Assembly (NCBI RefSeq): GCF_910592395.1
Contig: NC_088311.1
Span: 4,714,501-4,778,500, forward strand
Length of the DNA stretch: 64,000 nucleotides
Direction of reading: 5' to 3'
DNA from: Lineus longissimus
Lineage: Eukaryota > Nemertea > Pilidiophora > Heteronemertea > Lineidae
The translations under genes and the position numbers were made by a program. The notes beneath the pieces were generated by a model. It was not told where the DNA came from, ran no database searches, and saw only the letters and a list, made by a program, of their open reading frames with translations. Positions 47,601 to 61,100 of this stretch are shown one piece after another. Positions within the stretch are counted from its first letter, which is position 1; each line of letters starts with the position of its first letter.

Positions 47601-50600
47601 TGTAGATACACCTCAGCATCAGAACCCCTCTGTGATGGCATTTAAAGTCCTGCCTCCTCTACCGCCAATGCACAAATTTCATAATTATGAAGAAGTTGTG
47701 CAGCGAAAAGAAGAAGGTAACAGAGTGGGAGGACTTGATATTAGATTTTTGTTTGACAGTCAGTTTTAGGGCCAGTAGAACTCTTGTCATCCGGTAAAAG
47801 ATTACGTGAAGGAAACCTTTAGGGCTCCAAGAAAAGGCCATTTGATATGTCCAGACCAGAACATTCTTGAAAGGGTTGTTAAGTCAAGTATACAAGCCGT
47901 ACAAAACTGACCTCACTAGCCCAGCACCAAGTTTCTAACCGTACTTCGCTCATCAACTGTCGTAACAGCTTCTTTCATCTAACCTGTTAATCATGTTCAT
48001 AAACAAAGCTCACATTGCTAACGATAGTCCAGCTTGTAGGCCAAGATTCAGTCGTCATTCAATTATTTATGCCATTGATTACTTTGCGTTGAGACAGTGT
48101 TGATAAGAATCCCTCACATGATCGAGACACTTTGATATTGATTGATCTATTTTTGTTGAGAAATCTGAAAAAGTCTGGTCTATTTGATCCTCAGTTCAGA
48201 TGTCACATTGTACATTAGTGTGTAGTTTTATGTACAAAATTACAGTTTTCTCTTGTCAACTTGTGTTGAAACTGATGTCTGCTTCTGCAGTGTTGTCAGT
48301 GGGTGTATTGGTATTCTAGGTTTTTTGTTACGATCTGTTGAATCCAAGCAGACGTGTCCAAATTAGATCGATTCGATTCAGTCATTTGCTATTATGGGAA
48401 ATTTAGCATTCTCTAATTGGCAAGAATTTGAGAAAACTTTGAACTTGAGTGTGTTTCTGTGTGAAATTGACTCTGAAATGTAGGAAGGAGTATCACTGAA
48501 AGTGTTGGATGATTTGTAAAATCATTCAATTTGAAATAATGCTGTCATCACTGGGTGTTTGTATTATAAGAATAGTGCAGTAGAAGAATGAGAGCCAGCT
48601 GAAGTATGGTTTACCGCCAAATTATTGTATCAGTTTTTTGCAATTGGCAAAAAAGTTGGAAAAAATTAAATCTCTCGATTATTTACACCTGGAGGCAACC
48701 AATTTAATCTAACATGTAAAAAAGTCGAGTCAATCATCCCAGGTTCCAATACTTTTGGTTGACAATAATATTAAAAACAAGTTGCCATACCACACAGCAG
48801 CTGCTCCTAGGCCTGCTATCTCCAGCCCCCAGTGAAAAGCAAAAATGTTCTCAAATAATTCACTGAAGACCAGCCTGCCTCTTTCTATAAAGGAAACAAT
48901 AGCTGTTTATGTCAACTTCCTTGTTGGTGAAATTGTTATTCAGGATAAAGTTATATTTAACCTAGTTTGTTAATGATAAATTTGAAGCAGCACCAGCTTG
49001 ATATTAAAAATAAGCATTTCAATTCATGCATTGCTGATGGGGAAGTATTAATTGGGTCAGCTTAACCCTTTATCTCGTGCTGTCAGTTCATCTACCAAAT
49101 CATTACAATATTGACAACTTTTCCCAAGCATTTTAGGCTCCATTTTTTGCATGCAGTGCCATTTTCTATGGACTATTGGACGATGCAAAATGTGACGGGT
49201 CTGCCCATGTCTGTTGACAATATGTTGTGAATGTCAGGGGTGTCAAACTTGCCTAATTTTGCACAGTGGCTGTCCAACACGTCCTGCCATTGGTTCATGT
49301 GGGGCGTCAATAGTCCCCTACAGCAATGTCCCTTGCGTAGTGTATGCAAATTTAAAAACAGGAAAAATTGATTTATTGTTTGTACATTTTCATCTCTTTC
49401 TTTTGCAGCATCCCATCCATACAACCCGTCTTATGATTCAAAAGTGAAACAAAATGAACAGTATGACAATATGCCTCATCATAATCATGTAGGAATAAAA
49501 GGTGGCGTTAACGTCATGAATCACGGCCAGAGTATGACGTTACCGCCTAGCTCACCGCGTGTTCAACAACAGAACGACTACTCCAAGTCGACTACCCCGG
49601 TATCGAGTATGCAGCGATTTTCCTACACGAGTAACACGTTACCGATCCGATCTGGTAGCCCTACATCGCCGTACGGAGTGTCCCATTTACCATATCCGGT
49701 AATTGATACAAGCCGGGTCGAGGAGATACCGGCACGGGAACCCAACCTACAGATGCAACCTAAGAAGAGCGCCCTGAAGAACTCCAGTGGTCCGAAAGTT
49801 GCCCCGAAACCAAAGATGAAGCCAAGAATTGTTAAAATGGCGAGGTAGGTTTTAGAAGGGGTTGCGTATTAGTCGTAATTATAAAGTTTGTTTAAAGGCT
49901 ATTGCCCTTTTTATAACGATTACACCCTCGGCTATTGTGTGTCTGGGTATGGACGTGGGCGTCGTTTCTCATTTGCCAGCGCTTATGAGAATTCTGTATG
50001 CAGGCCGTTAATCAGTCTGAACAATCATGGCTGTCTGCAGTCGTGATTGGCAATAGATACATTAAGAATAGCCATTTACAACATGGCATAGAAAGGTTGT
50101 GCATTGACCCAAATCCCATTCTGATGCGATTCCCTTTTTGGAGTATTATGTTCTCACCTTGGGTCGATTTCCTGTTTTGCTGCTGAAAACGACTTGACCG
50201 CCTTATAATCTTAGGCTGCGTGGGTTGTGTCAAATATTTCAGCTCGGTTCTTGGGGTACCGTGAGCACTGCCAGCTTGTTGACGCCATGAGCTCTGAAAG
50301 CGACACAACATAAGTACTGTTATTGTCAATGGGGAGTGATACATACTGATTGGTATGGAATCCTATTCTGTTCCAGTCTAATGAGCTATTGGACCATGGC
50401 TATAGCTAGCAATAGCAGATTTAAACCCATTATCTTGTGGTGGTTTTTTTTAAACGTATTACTGCTGCCTGGTATTGGGGTTCTGGGTATTCATTAAAAA
50501 AAGACTTTTACCAACTGTGTGCGTGCACTTTCTGGTGTATGTCCATTGGGCCATCTATACAGGACATCTGTAACTTGATATAACTGGTTGCTGGTAGAAA

Positions 50601-53600
50601 CTCACGCCACAGCTCCTGTGACAGCTTGCTATGCAACATTGGTCTTGTTAGAAAGGTTCTGATCTAATTGTATTCATAAACTGTTACTTGTGATAAATAT
50701 TATAACTGAATTAGGAAGTAATTGTTTGACCTTGCCCATTACTGGTCCAGCTCCAGTACTGTGCAGGCGTAAGATTCTAATCAGGAAGCACTCTCTTACA
50801 TTACTGTTTCACTGCACTACATGTAGAGATCAACACGTATTGGAAACCTGTTATATTGTATTATTTCTCATCCATTTATTGTGAACCTCTTAAAACTGCA
50901 CTGGACTTTAAACTGGTGTAGGGTCTTTATACTTGGATTCGGAAGTCATCAGGATATTACCAAGAGGAAATATAGGCCTATTTAACTGCGTCAGAAGAAG
51001 ACATACATCGTGATATCACACGTAGTGCATGATCTTGGATTAGATAGAGTCTTGAAGACAGGTTCTCTGCACCATTCAGTCAATCTTTTACCACTTTTCA
51101 ATCAAATTGGAATGGACTGGGTTCGTGCAGTCATTCACAATATACACTTGGTGTTTCGGTCGAATTCAAGTTCTGTGGGGAGTGCCTGTTTACTTTGGAT
51201 TAATTTGACATCTATTCGAGGAGAAAGAACTTGATATACTACAATGAGAAAGTGTCTTGAATGAATATATAGTACTGCTGTTGACACATCAACTGCTTCA
51301 AATACTTTTCCGGCAAGAAATTTGCCTGAGGATTTTCATATCGATGAACTATGGGGAGGTTCTACTACAACTTGCTTTGTTGTGTGTGGATGCAGTAATT
51401 ATCCTTTAATTTTACTTGATATATATATTTGGTTTCACCCTGTAGCATAGCTCATCCTTTTTGTGGGCATACTTCTAAATCTGCAATCTGAAGACTGTTG
51501 TATATATTTCAAACCTAAAACTTCGCTTTCCAAAATTTTGAAATCGTAATGATTAAGAAGAATTCTGACTGCTCTTTCAGACCAGATGATGTGGAGAAAC
51601 CAAGAGAGTAAGCTTTGTTTCGTGGCGGCAAATTTAATGTGTGACGCTTGTGGCCCTTGTGAATTGGTGTCTGTGCTACCCCCTCCCTGCAATGCCAATG
51701 GTCGTAAAAATCTTTTCAGTTGTGAAAAAATGAGGTGCCGGATCCCCGCTTTGCAGAGTTGCGTGAAAATTAGTCTGGGTTTTCAAGTTTTGCAGGCTCC
51801 AGCTTCAAATGAATAATTTGCTTCAGCCAGTGTGTGGTGTTAAATTTTTGAAACCGCACGTCAAAACCCCTGGAACCAAACATTTTGTCTTGCAGTGCTT
51901 TTCTTTTGATTTGCTGCGAAGGCTGTAAATGATGAAGCTTATCTATTATTTTTGGGGGGAAAATGTACTCACAACATGAATTTGTGTTGACTTGCAGGTT
52001 TTGAACAGTTGATTGTTTTGAAATTGTTTAATAATGCCTTCTGCAGGTTACATAAAAACTTACCTGACGCAATTACCAAGAGGTCAGATAGTGCCAATTG
52101 AGTCTGAAGTCCAGGTCGAGTACATGACCATGATACAGAACTTGCAGAGCCATTTCCATGAAATTAATCTTAAAATCTGCTCCACAATGCCTGCCTCCCT
52201 TTGCCAAGAACTAAATCAGTATTTTAGAGACTGTTTTGTCTTTCAGAATCGAAAGTGATAAGGAGAATATCCCAGAGAATGACGACTCAGACGATGGTGA
52301 AATCAAGTGGAGAGATGATGATGATGAAGGTGAGAGTAGAAAATATTGGAGCAAATGCGTCAGATTTTTGATGATTTTTTGTTGGCAATAACTGTATTTT
52401 TAAACAATGTGGCAATTCTTACATTGTTTTGCCTGTCAAAATCTCATTCCTTATACATGTATGGTAGAATGGAATGGCATTCATGATATAATGAAATTAT
52501 GAATTTGGTTTGGTGTAAAGGCCGACTATTTGGAATCCAAGGTTTGACATGTTTCACTTTTATATTAAAGAACAAATGCAAACTATAAAAAATGTGATAA
52601 AGTGGACACTGTTTCCAGGTGAGAGAGAAATTATGCACCCGAACAGGGGTACACTGTTGTCAAAGGTTATCTGGCTGAACTTTGAGACTAAGTACTAAGT
52701 GTTTTGATGTGGGAGAGACTGGTCCCTAGCAGTCAATCTTAATGTGAGGCAGTGAATTTTTAATTCATTATTGAAAATGTTGGAATCTATAGACAATTCT
52801 CAAGATAGCCCAGATAACCATGGCATCCATGTACCACTGCTGTCCATTTTGAGAGTTATGTTTGCATTAAACTCTGTCATTTTATCCATATTACAAGGTT
52901 AGGTTTAAATTGCGGCTTCATGTAGTAATTGTTTAAGTACCACGGTAAACCAAAATGCCACGTTATGACAGTGAAAGAGGTCGATTTTCATAAAAAATCA
53001 TTAGATTTGAGACCTGACTGGATGGTAAATGTGGATTGGAGACCTGACTGAATGGAAAATGAAGTTGATATATATGTTAGCTATATTCTAACTCTATTAC
53101 AATAAACCATCCAGGTTAATATTGAGGTCCCCAAGAATTGGTGTAGCCTGTTTAGCCTGGTGATATGGATTAAAATGACAGAGTGCTGAGGACAATCGGC
53201 ACTTAAGGTTTTCAGGGTGGCACAGATGTATGGCTTGTTAGAAATCATGGCTAGCTATCGTCTCGCGGCGATTACTAAATTTGGCCATTATAGTGTACAT
53301 AGTCGCTTGTGGTTTGGATTCTATCTGGACAACTGTATGTCTCAATGTTGATATCATTTTCAGGTAGTCGGAAAAAGCCTGTACGGTATCGTTTGCCCAA
53401 AGCTTGGTCAAATATAGAATGTACTAGACAAGGTAGAGAAAATATGATTTTAGGTGTGAAAGGCAATTTTCATCCTTTAGGCTGCCTTATTTGGATAGGT
53501 TTTCATTCATCTGTGTCAGTAGGGATAGGCAAACTTTTTTTATGTTTCAGCTAGAAACCTGAAAGTGCAGGGCAGAAAGGGTACAGTCTGAGTGAAAATG

Positions 53601-56600
53601 CATTGGCCACTGAATAAAAGGCTGAGCAGTGTGATAAAATTGACAAAAGGCTGCTAAAACTCTTTGGCTAAAACGCTAAGTTGTGGCTTCATTTCGTTGA
53701 AGGTCCAGGATAATCTGGTAATAGGACAATGAGCTTGGACACATTTATAAATATTTTCTTCAACTTTTTGGTATACTTCATTATGTTCAGTGCAATCTTT
53801 CCTTCTATCTTTTTTTTTGTTTTTGGTTGAAGACAAAGATCTATCAAATTGACCATTTTTGATTTACAAAGTCAGTGGGGTAGCCTAGCTCCTAACTTTG
53901 ACGGAAGGTGCGCCTTCTAGGTCAAAACCTATTGGCTCTGAACACCATTTTATTGACACATGGCCTGGCATAATAACTTTGGTCCAGAATACCGGGCCTG
54001 TTATGTCATACCACATGACGATTCGTTCACAAGTTTTGTGGTCTCGGAAGCCACGAGATACTAGAAAAGCATGTATAGTTTCATAACGAATACTTCTATC
54101 ACCAACTAATCAGCAAGGTCTGTTTTCCTGTGCTGACATCTGAAGTTATTGAGTGGTACTAAAAATGTTCTCCTCCCGAAGGAACTGTCTCCTTGGGTGT
54201 GAACTTGACCGTTACAAATCAGACATACTTACCTGTTGAAACTTTAAGAAGGATCTGGCTGTCTATCTATCTATATATATGTGGAAACCTCTCTGTACCC
54301 TTGCATGCCCTGTTATATCTTCTGCTTCCTATTTGCTTACTACTGTCTCTTGCTGCTGTTAAAAATCAAGACAAATTCTTTGGTTACACTTTGTGTGAAT
54401 GGACATTCATTTCGACCTTATTGGCCGTATCCTGACCGCTAATGGGGCATGTGGGTTTTCCTGTGTTATCACGTGGACTTGTCAGATTTCATCAAACATT
54501 TATCACACATTACTGTCGGAATTTCATTTTGTTTATTTTCTTGGGTGAAAGATGATGCCGACAATTTTGTCTGTTAAAAAATTGGCAGTATGAATACACA
54601 TTCAAGGCATAATTCCACCATATTTCTCGAGCAATACTATAGAACATTTAATGTTTTTGATCTGACTTTCAGCTGCAAGTGTAAAAAGGCCTGTAGATTG
54701 TTTTGATTATTTGACTTACCATAGTAAAATTTGTCCCTGTATTTCAGGCTGGGCATCCAAGGTGGCACGGCGAGATAGCTTGGCGAAATTCCTCAGCAAT
54801 AGACCGCCTAAGTCCGAGCTAGAATGTCGCAACATCCTGCCTAGTAAGTCTGACCAAGAGAAGCTACGGGAGCGAGAAGTGGTCGGCCAAAAGTTAACAC
54901 GGTAAGTCAGGCAGTTTCTTGATATTATGAGGGAAATTTCAAATCCCATTGAAAAGGGTGATAAGCAGTGGGCCCACCCCCAAGAGTTACATGAATGAGA
55001 GTGGGGGGTCGAGGTGGATCATTAAAACTCTCCGGTGCATGATGTTCTCAAAAAACAGACTGTGAACTGACAAATTTTCACTCTGAGTGATGTTCTGTGG
55101 ACAGAATATCACCCAGGGTGACTCCTGTGAATATATTTAGTTAGTCCTTTATTGTAAATATCGAGGGACTACATGTCCGAAATCCTGGTCCTTTTGTCAT
55201 TTAAAGCTCAAGATAAATAGTTCTGTTTGTAAAGTTACTCAGAACATATTTGTTCATTTATTTGTTCTTACATTCTGGCTTATTTCTTGGAAACTTGCAT
55301 AGGCCTTCATTTATATATCAAGGAGAAGGTATTTCAATTCAGAAAGAGGAAACAATTCTGCTTAGCTTCCATTCAAATTCAAATCGGATTGGTCATGAAA
55401 ACACTTCCCCACAAAGATAATAGAAGAAATTTCATGTTACTATCGGTTTGGTGACTACTGTCACGCCAATGTCTTTATTGACAGGGAGAACCAGAACAGA
55501 AGGGTCAGGTGAAGTTTGAAATGTCTACACCCTGTGAAGTCATCTGTGATATTCATACCAAAACTTGCTTTCTCATATTCCTATTATTTAAGATCATGTC
55601 CACCAACTACATGTAGATCCCTTTTATTGCCTTTGGGATAAAATCTATTATTATCAACAACAAACTGCCGTGTTGAGTCATGATTGTCAAGTAGCTATGA
55701 ATTGCCCTTAAACATGCTAAAACGACAGGTGAGCACCAGATCCAGGAATTATGACGTCATCACCACCACCCAAGGTCGTGACTAATTTAGTAATCATTAA
55801 AACAAAATCACCCTGTGATTGTCTTTGTAATACATCTCCAGAGTGATAACCCATATCTCAAATATTGATTTTCTTTAGAGTTCCCAAGTGCTCTTTAAAT
55901 GTTTGTTTGTGCCATGAAATGCATTGTGCAAATGGGACTAAAGTATCGGGGCATGTTCCGAGAAGTGCTTTATATTAGTCATCGAGGTTTGATTAGTTTC
56001 TGTGGGCTCTCACAGACTAGCTCAGTTGGTTTTGCTCTCTTGGACCGTGCACATCCAGCGATAACCTGATGGCAACCTTATCACAAATGGGTCACACGTT
56101 CGAACATGTTTATGATAGACCCTATCAGTGACGTGTTTGATCTACGTCAGATTTCTGGACTATTCTCATTTTGCTGGCGGACTTAATCAAGATTACGTCC
56201 ATTATTTGATGAACTATTGTTTCGCAGATAGCCTTTATCTTTGGCCATTCGTAATCATAGGAGTCCCACAGGAAAGCATCACGCTGTGTTTAATCTGCCA
56301 CGTGTTGATTCTGAGCATCTACCTGCCTGCGACTGTTTAGAAAAGGTTTTGAAAGAGAGTACGCACTTGAGAAGAACTTAGGCTTCACCTTGTGGCACCT
56401 GTTAATTTTAGAAAGCACAACAGAGAGGCTTTGTTTCCATGAACACGCACCTGTCTTGGGTTCCTGAGGAATTTCTTGACTTCATTGAAAACTGAAGAGC
56501 TAATGAATGCGAGGATGGATTCTCAATGCGGAGTTATCTCGTGAAATTTTGTTTCATTGGTCGATTTCTGGCTTCTTCATTTATAAAGCTACTGATACGC

Positions 56601-58168
56601 ACGCAGCTATTTATAGTGTTGGTTTGATTCTGGATTCTGTGGTTGCACTTGGCTCATAAAAAGCTGACTCATTTTATTGTGGCCAATTCATATTGATGAC
56701 TCTTCTGACTTCGGATGAAACCTGTTTGTAGTTGATCATAGACATCCAGTGTCTGCGACACAATACAATGTCTTGGAATGCATTGGGAATACACATTATC
56801 AGATTGCTGCCTGCCGAAGAATCTGATTGATTGCGTCATTTGATATGATTCTTGGATGATACACCTGATCTCTCTTGCAATCGGAATCGGCGTCCTTTGT
56901 CAGGATCATCAGATTATTGAAACGGGACTTGGAACCTTCTAAAAAACAGATATATTCAATTGGATTTCAGAGTGCTGAGCCATAATTGGCATTGACGTGA
57001 ATACACAGCAAATGATTGCACGGAGTGGACAATCATTTGGATAGAACTTGGAAGTTGAATTACTAGACTCAGTGTTCTTTGGCTCCTGCAAAAATCTCTT
57101 GTCATGCGTTCTAAAATGATCAAAAAGTTGACGAAATATTTGCGTCTTGTTTTTAGGAGGTTGAGTCTGCGACCGTCAGCAGAGGAATTAGAGAGTCGGA
57201 ATATTCTGCACCGTAAGTATGTCTTTTATCTCTATGGGACAGTTGCGCTGCTTCCCGTCACAACAGACCAACTCAACTTTGTGCTTACAATGTTTTCTGG
57301 TGGAGATGAAGTTCATGGTGAAAGCGCATACTCATTTCAAGTACATCTAAATGCTCTATGAAAAAAACCCTGTATTCAGCGATCAAGTTATAGGGAAGGT
57401 TGTTATGCGTAATGCCCCATTATATCATGTATGGATGTTGCAGTTTAGTGTGTTGTTTACCATGTTAATTTCATTTACAGGACATACACAGGATGAAATT
57501 GCTAAAGAGCGTAATGAGACGAAAAAAGTTTTAACCAGAAAAGTAAGTTTAACTATAAATGTAAAGCTATCGTAATTGACCATCTGATTTTGAATACGGT
57601 TACCATTCAAACTTCACCATCTCTGTATTAATGCTTTGCTGATGTGATCACCTTCAAAAGAGTAGACCGACGGTGGCGTTTTGGTTATTGCATTTGCTGG
57701 GGGCAAGATGCCTGTGATCTGATTCTGGTTAATTTCTAACACACTTTGCCACTCTCTTCCAGTTGAGTTTTAGACCGACAATAGAAGAATTGAAAGAGCG
57801 CAAAATTATTAAATTTAGTGACTATATAGAATTTACTGAATGCAACGAGTACGATAGGAAGGCAGACAAGCCTTGGACGAGGCTGACGCCCAAAGACAAG
57901 GCAGCAATCAGGAAGGAACTCAATGAATATAAAGCCCAGGAAATGCCTGTGCACGAAGGGAGTAAACACCTCACAAGGTAAGCAGGGATTTTCGATATCT
58001 TCTCACATTAGATTCGTTCGTGAAGAGTTTGGTGGTTAGAATGGGATTGGGAATTAAGCCAAACACCAAAATAGAACCTCAATCGAGCTAAGAGCGCTAC
58101 AACTAAAATGTACTGTTTATAATGCGCTCATCATTTACTCTTTTGTCTTCAGGTTCCATCGGCCTTGA
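32665..58168 (+). CDS. PHACTR: Phosphatase and actin regulator (PHACTR) orthologue, 12 coding exons
   Basis: PHACTR proteins bind G-actin through RPEL motifs and PP1 through their C-terminus, coupling actin levels to phosphatase activity. Exons: 32665-32773, 37438-37608, 38433-38576, 45177-45353, 47543-47716, 49409-49844, 52247-52329, 54748-54901, 57157-57212, 57481-57542, 57763-57977, 58153-58168. Junctions are GT-AG and in phase (1797 nt, 598 aa). Features: basic NLS-like [12 protein letters not shown] (about 80), N-terminal RPEL ([17 protein letters not shown], about 96-112), a proline-rich middle (KVLPPLPP), acidic [13 protein letters not shown] (about 407-420), RPEL1 ([20 protein letters not shown]), RPEL2 ([18 protein letters not shown]), RPEL3 ([18 protein letters not shown]), then the PP1-binding tail with [20 protein letters not shown] and the invariant end LTRFHRP. 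One gene covers what vertebrates split among PHACTR1-4. Alternative first exons are listed separately. Confidence 0.93.
33864..33984 (+). CDS. PHACTR: Alternative first coding exon of PHACTR (isoform 2)
   Basis: An ATG-initiated frame of 40 codons plus one base (starts [15 protein letters not shown], strongly basic) ends at a GTAGGT donor. Its phase is 1, identical to the exon at 32665-32773, so it can splice to 37438 to give a 601-602 aa protein with a different N-terminus. Both exons carry a start codon, so they are alternatives and not consecutive coding exons. Vertebrate PHACTR genes also use alternative 5' exons. Transcript support is unknown. Confidence 0.6.
36920..36970. mobile_element. 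Possible pogo/Tigger-like DNA-transposon end
   Basis: TACAGTGAAACCTCCCTTAT (36922-36941) followed by CAGACATGTCGCCCAACCAAAAGGG has the CAGT.GAACCTCCCTTAT form seen at termini of pogo/Tigger-type elements and their MITEs. A related string, GAACCTCCCTTATGAAACAC, occurs at 43791. No transposase is present. The assignment rests on terminal similarity only. Confidence 0.3.
38577..44737 (+). other. Large PHACTR intron
   Basis: I see no further exon with consistent phase. It contains a G-homopolymer tract at about 40581-40602, a shorter one at about 39451-39460, an (AT)n patch near 38763, an ATTG microsatellite at about 44446-44472, and at 43791-43930 a block beginning GAACCTCCCTTATGAAACAC that resembles the end of a Tc1/pogo-type DNA transposon. 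Confidence 0.4.
44738..44834 (+). CDS. PHACTR: Alternative internal first exon of PHACTR (short isoform)
   Basis: An ATG-initiated frame ([20 protein letters not shown]..., 32 codons plus one base) ends at a GTATGG donor in phase 1 and sits just upstream of the exon at 45177. Spliced there it gives about 489 aa. That isoform lacks the N-terminal RPEL and the NLS-like block but keeps all C-terminal RPELs and the PP1 site. This would separate actin-regulated nuclear import from PP1 targeting. It is predicted from phase, start codon and location only. Confidence 0.5.
49845..57156 (+). other. Large PHACTR introns between C-terminal exons
   Basis: Apart from the exons at 52247-52329 and 54748-54901 and the SINE-like element near 56018, I see no coding sequence on either strand in this stretch. 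Scattered open frames lack splice sites in phase. Confidence 0.4.
56000..56120 (+). mobile_element. tRNA-derived SINE-like element
   Basis: A perfect polymerase III A box TAGCTCAGTTGG (56018-56029) is followed, about 67 bp on, by a B-box-like CGTTCGAACAT preceded by GGGTCACA (about 56089-56107). The A-to-B spacing is longer than in a tRNA and there is no closing acceptor stem, so this is a SINE head and not a tRNA gene. It lies in a PHACTR intron. Confidence 0.5.
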
Positions 58169-61100
58169 CGTGGCGACTTTGGCATTGTTTTGTATATAAT
58201 CACCCATTGGCTCTGAATACTGTACTTGGGTACACAATCTATGATGTGATTCTGATCCACATACACCAAACGGATTTGGACTTGTGGATTGATAAGTATG
58301 TGATTTGAATCCACTTATGTGGATCATCAAGCACTTAGAATGCTGAGAAAGCCTACTCAGTGTGCTGTAATGTGTCACGGAAAGCAACCTTAAACATTTC
58401 TCGTGTAAATACACAAACTATGGATCGTCATTGTATCAGGACTACATGGCTTTGGTTGATCTTGGTCATAGGGAGACGGAAAGTTTGGTAAGAAGATGAT
58501 ATTGTTGACGATTCAGTCTGCTACTTTCACGTGTGAGGAGATGCTTGTTTATACAAACTGAAAGACACATGCTCATTTCCATGCAGAAATTGATAACGAG
58601 TTTCAGAAAACCAGTCCGAACAAGAGTTACAATTGTTAGGTTTTGACGATTTGTAGAACCCTTGAACCGCACACAAGATGTACCGGCCGCCTGGATCCCA
58701 ATTGTACAAATGTATAGGGGGAGGTAGTCTTCATGTATAGAAAACAGTGCTGCCATCTCATTTTTCAAGGTGAAACCAACCTGGACTTGAACGCTAGAAC
58801 TGAGGAAAAGTTATCAGTGAGGGTCTGCAGTACATAGTGTATGAAATCGGTACATCCTGGGTACGGTAACAAAAGGGTTGATTGATGATGTTCCCTTGGT
58901 GGAAAGTGCCCATAGCATTAAGAATTGATTCTTGATCATGGACTTGTATCAAAAACAAACTCATGACATCACGGGCGTGACACATTCTAAATCTCCTTGT
59001 GTTCAACTGGTATTCTGAAAATTCGTAAAGAACGTCAGTCTTCTTAACGGATTGATACTCATTCTTTCATGCTTATGGTGCTATGTAGACAAGTCTAGTG
59101 CTAGTGCAAGACTTAACTATGGGCTTTGATCGAGGACACAAACTAGTAAAATCAGGAAAAGAATGAAGGATTTTAGAATCTCGATGTTACTGTTGTAAAG
59201 GGGTCATTCATAAAGTTTTGTTATGCTGACGATTTTGAACTGGGGGTCAATGTAAGTGACATGCTTGCGGAGGTGCCTGTGGACAACCATGGAGTGGAAG
59301 GAGGTTATAAAGTGGGCTTGGCACTTACGGCAGAAGTAAGGATGTACAATAGTTTTTGAGTGACTCCTATTCATGATTACATGTAGTTGAGGATATACAT
59401 GTTTGATAATTGAAAGACAGTTTCGTTGTGAATACACTCGGCTGTGAATACATGTAGCTCCTTGCCATTTATAGGACAGCGCAATTTGATAAGTTTCACA
59501 TTCTGAAAAGGAGTTAGGGACAAACTCTTGGGGGGGGGGGGGGGTTATACTCATGGCAAGTTTGATGGAGGTCAGGAACCTAAAATGAGAGTGCATATCC
59601 ATGTACATGCAGGAAACGATTTAAACTTTTGGACAGATGCCCTCTGTACATGTACGTAGCAATGTAGCAATGTAACATTGGACGCAAAGTAAACGTGTAT
59701 TGTATATGTTGGGGTATTTTTCATCTGGTTCCACTCGCAATGTCACATATTTTAAGTATTCTATTTGTTGATTATGATGTAAAAAAGGAGACTTGTTTTG
59801 TTGTTTTTTATCGGGAAGAGCTCATTTCAATAATGTTAACCTGAGTTTCTCGCGTGTCTGAACTTTGTGTAGGTATTGCGCATTGATGCCTGGTGGAATA
59901 TTCCAGGAGGCCTTGGTCACAGGGTATCAGCGATTCTAATGGAAAATATGTTGAGCTTCGTTTTGATCATACGCACCGCTAGGTTTTAATTATTGATAGC
60001 AAATGTTAACTTTGAGGCCTTTTAGAATAGAAATTGTTATCTCCCTGTAGGTCCTTGTTTGTCTGATCAAGACCACTCGAGTTGACCTCAAATTGCCACC
60101 AAAACTTCCGACTAGCCCCTCAGTTTTGGCCTGCATTGTGGGTCTACCCATGCTGTCTTGATTAAATCACCAAGGACTGCCAGTGGATATAAATCCCTTA
60201 ATTCAAGCCAAAGTCAGCATTGGTATTCATCTTATCCACCAACCTGTTGGCCTATTGGTAGAAATGCAACAGTGTGTACATTGCATGCCATGTACCGGTA
60301 CATTTGCGTCAGTTTCTACCAGGCTATGTTGAAAACCAAGATGGCATCATTTTTGGAATCGATAATTTGATCACGGCAAAGAGTTGTGCTTGGCAGGCCC
60401 TTGGTCATGCTGTGATTGATGAAACAGGTTTTCTCTGTACATGTTAAAATCTGCTGCAAACTTCTACAAATAATAACCGTTGGTTTGAGAGTTCTGTCGT
60501 AGAAAGCTGCTCATCTCATCTTGCATGTTGGTAGTTGTCAGCCAGATTTTCAACAGCAGGGAAGGTAGCTATAAGATAGTTATTTCTCCCTGTAAAAAAG
60601 TTGTCGCAGTGTTTTTGTCACCGTTAAGAAAGAGGGAGCAGCACTCCTCTATATAAACCAGCTTCTCAATTTACAACCCCTCGTTTTTCATTCGAACTTA
60701 AGAAACATATTATTCTCTGTAGAAGTATTGCGCGGAAATCTTTGAGGTTATTCATAAGTTATTGTTGAGATAATAATTCATGTTTTGTATCATGGCTCAC
60801 TAGGTGTTTGTATAAATATGTTTTAAGTGTAACTTGTGTATATAGATTTTCATGTATCAATACTTTTCACCTTAACTGAACTACTGGGTGTTTCGAAATC
60901 GACTTGGAACTTTTGACCTGTAATATCTGAAGTGAGAAAAGTATCCACTACATTTTGTTACGCCTAATATAACTTCTCCATACTGACATGGAGATGATGT
61001 GCAGTGGTTGTTTCTTTTAAATGTGAAGCAGACAATTTAAATCTTGGATATTCTTATTTCTGGAGCTTCTGAGAGAAGACAATCAATTCATATCTTGATG

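Noticed and set aside
57104-57156. In-frame ATG upstream of the RPEL2 exon
   Set aside because: The basic stretch [15 protein letters not shown] is open by chance in the intron. The acceptor at 57155-57156 and the PHACTR alignment favour splicing.
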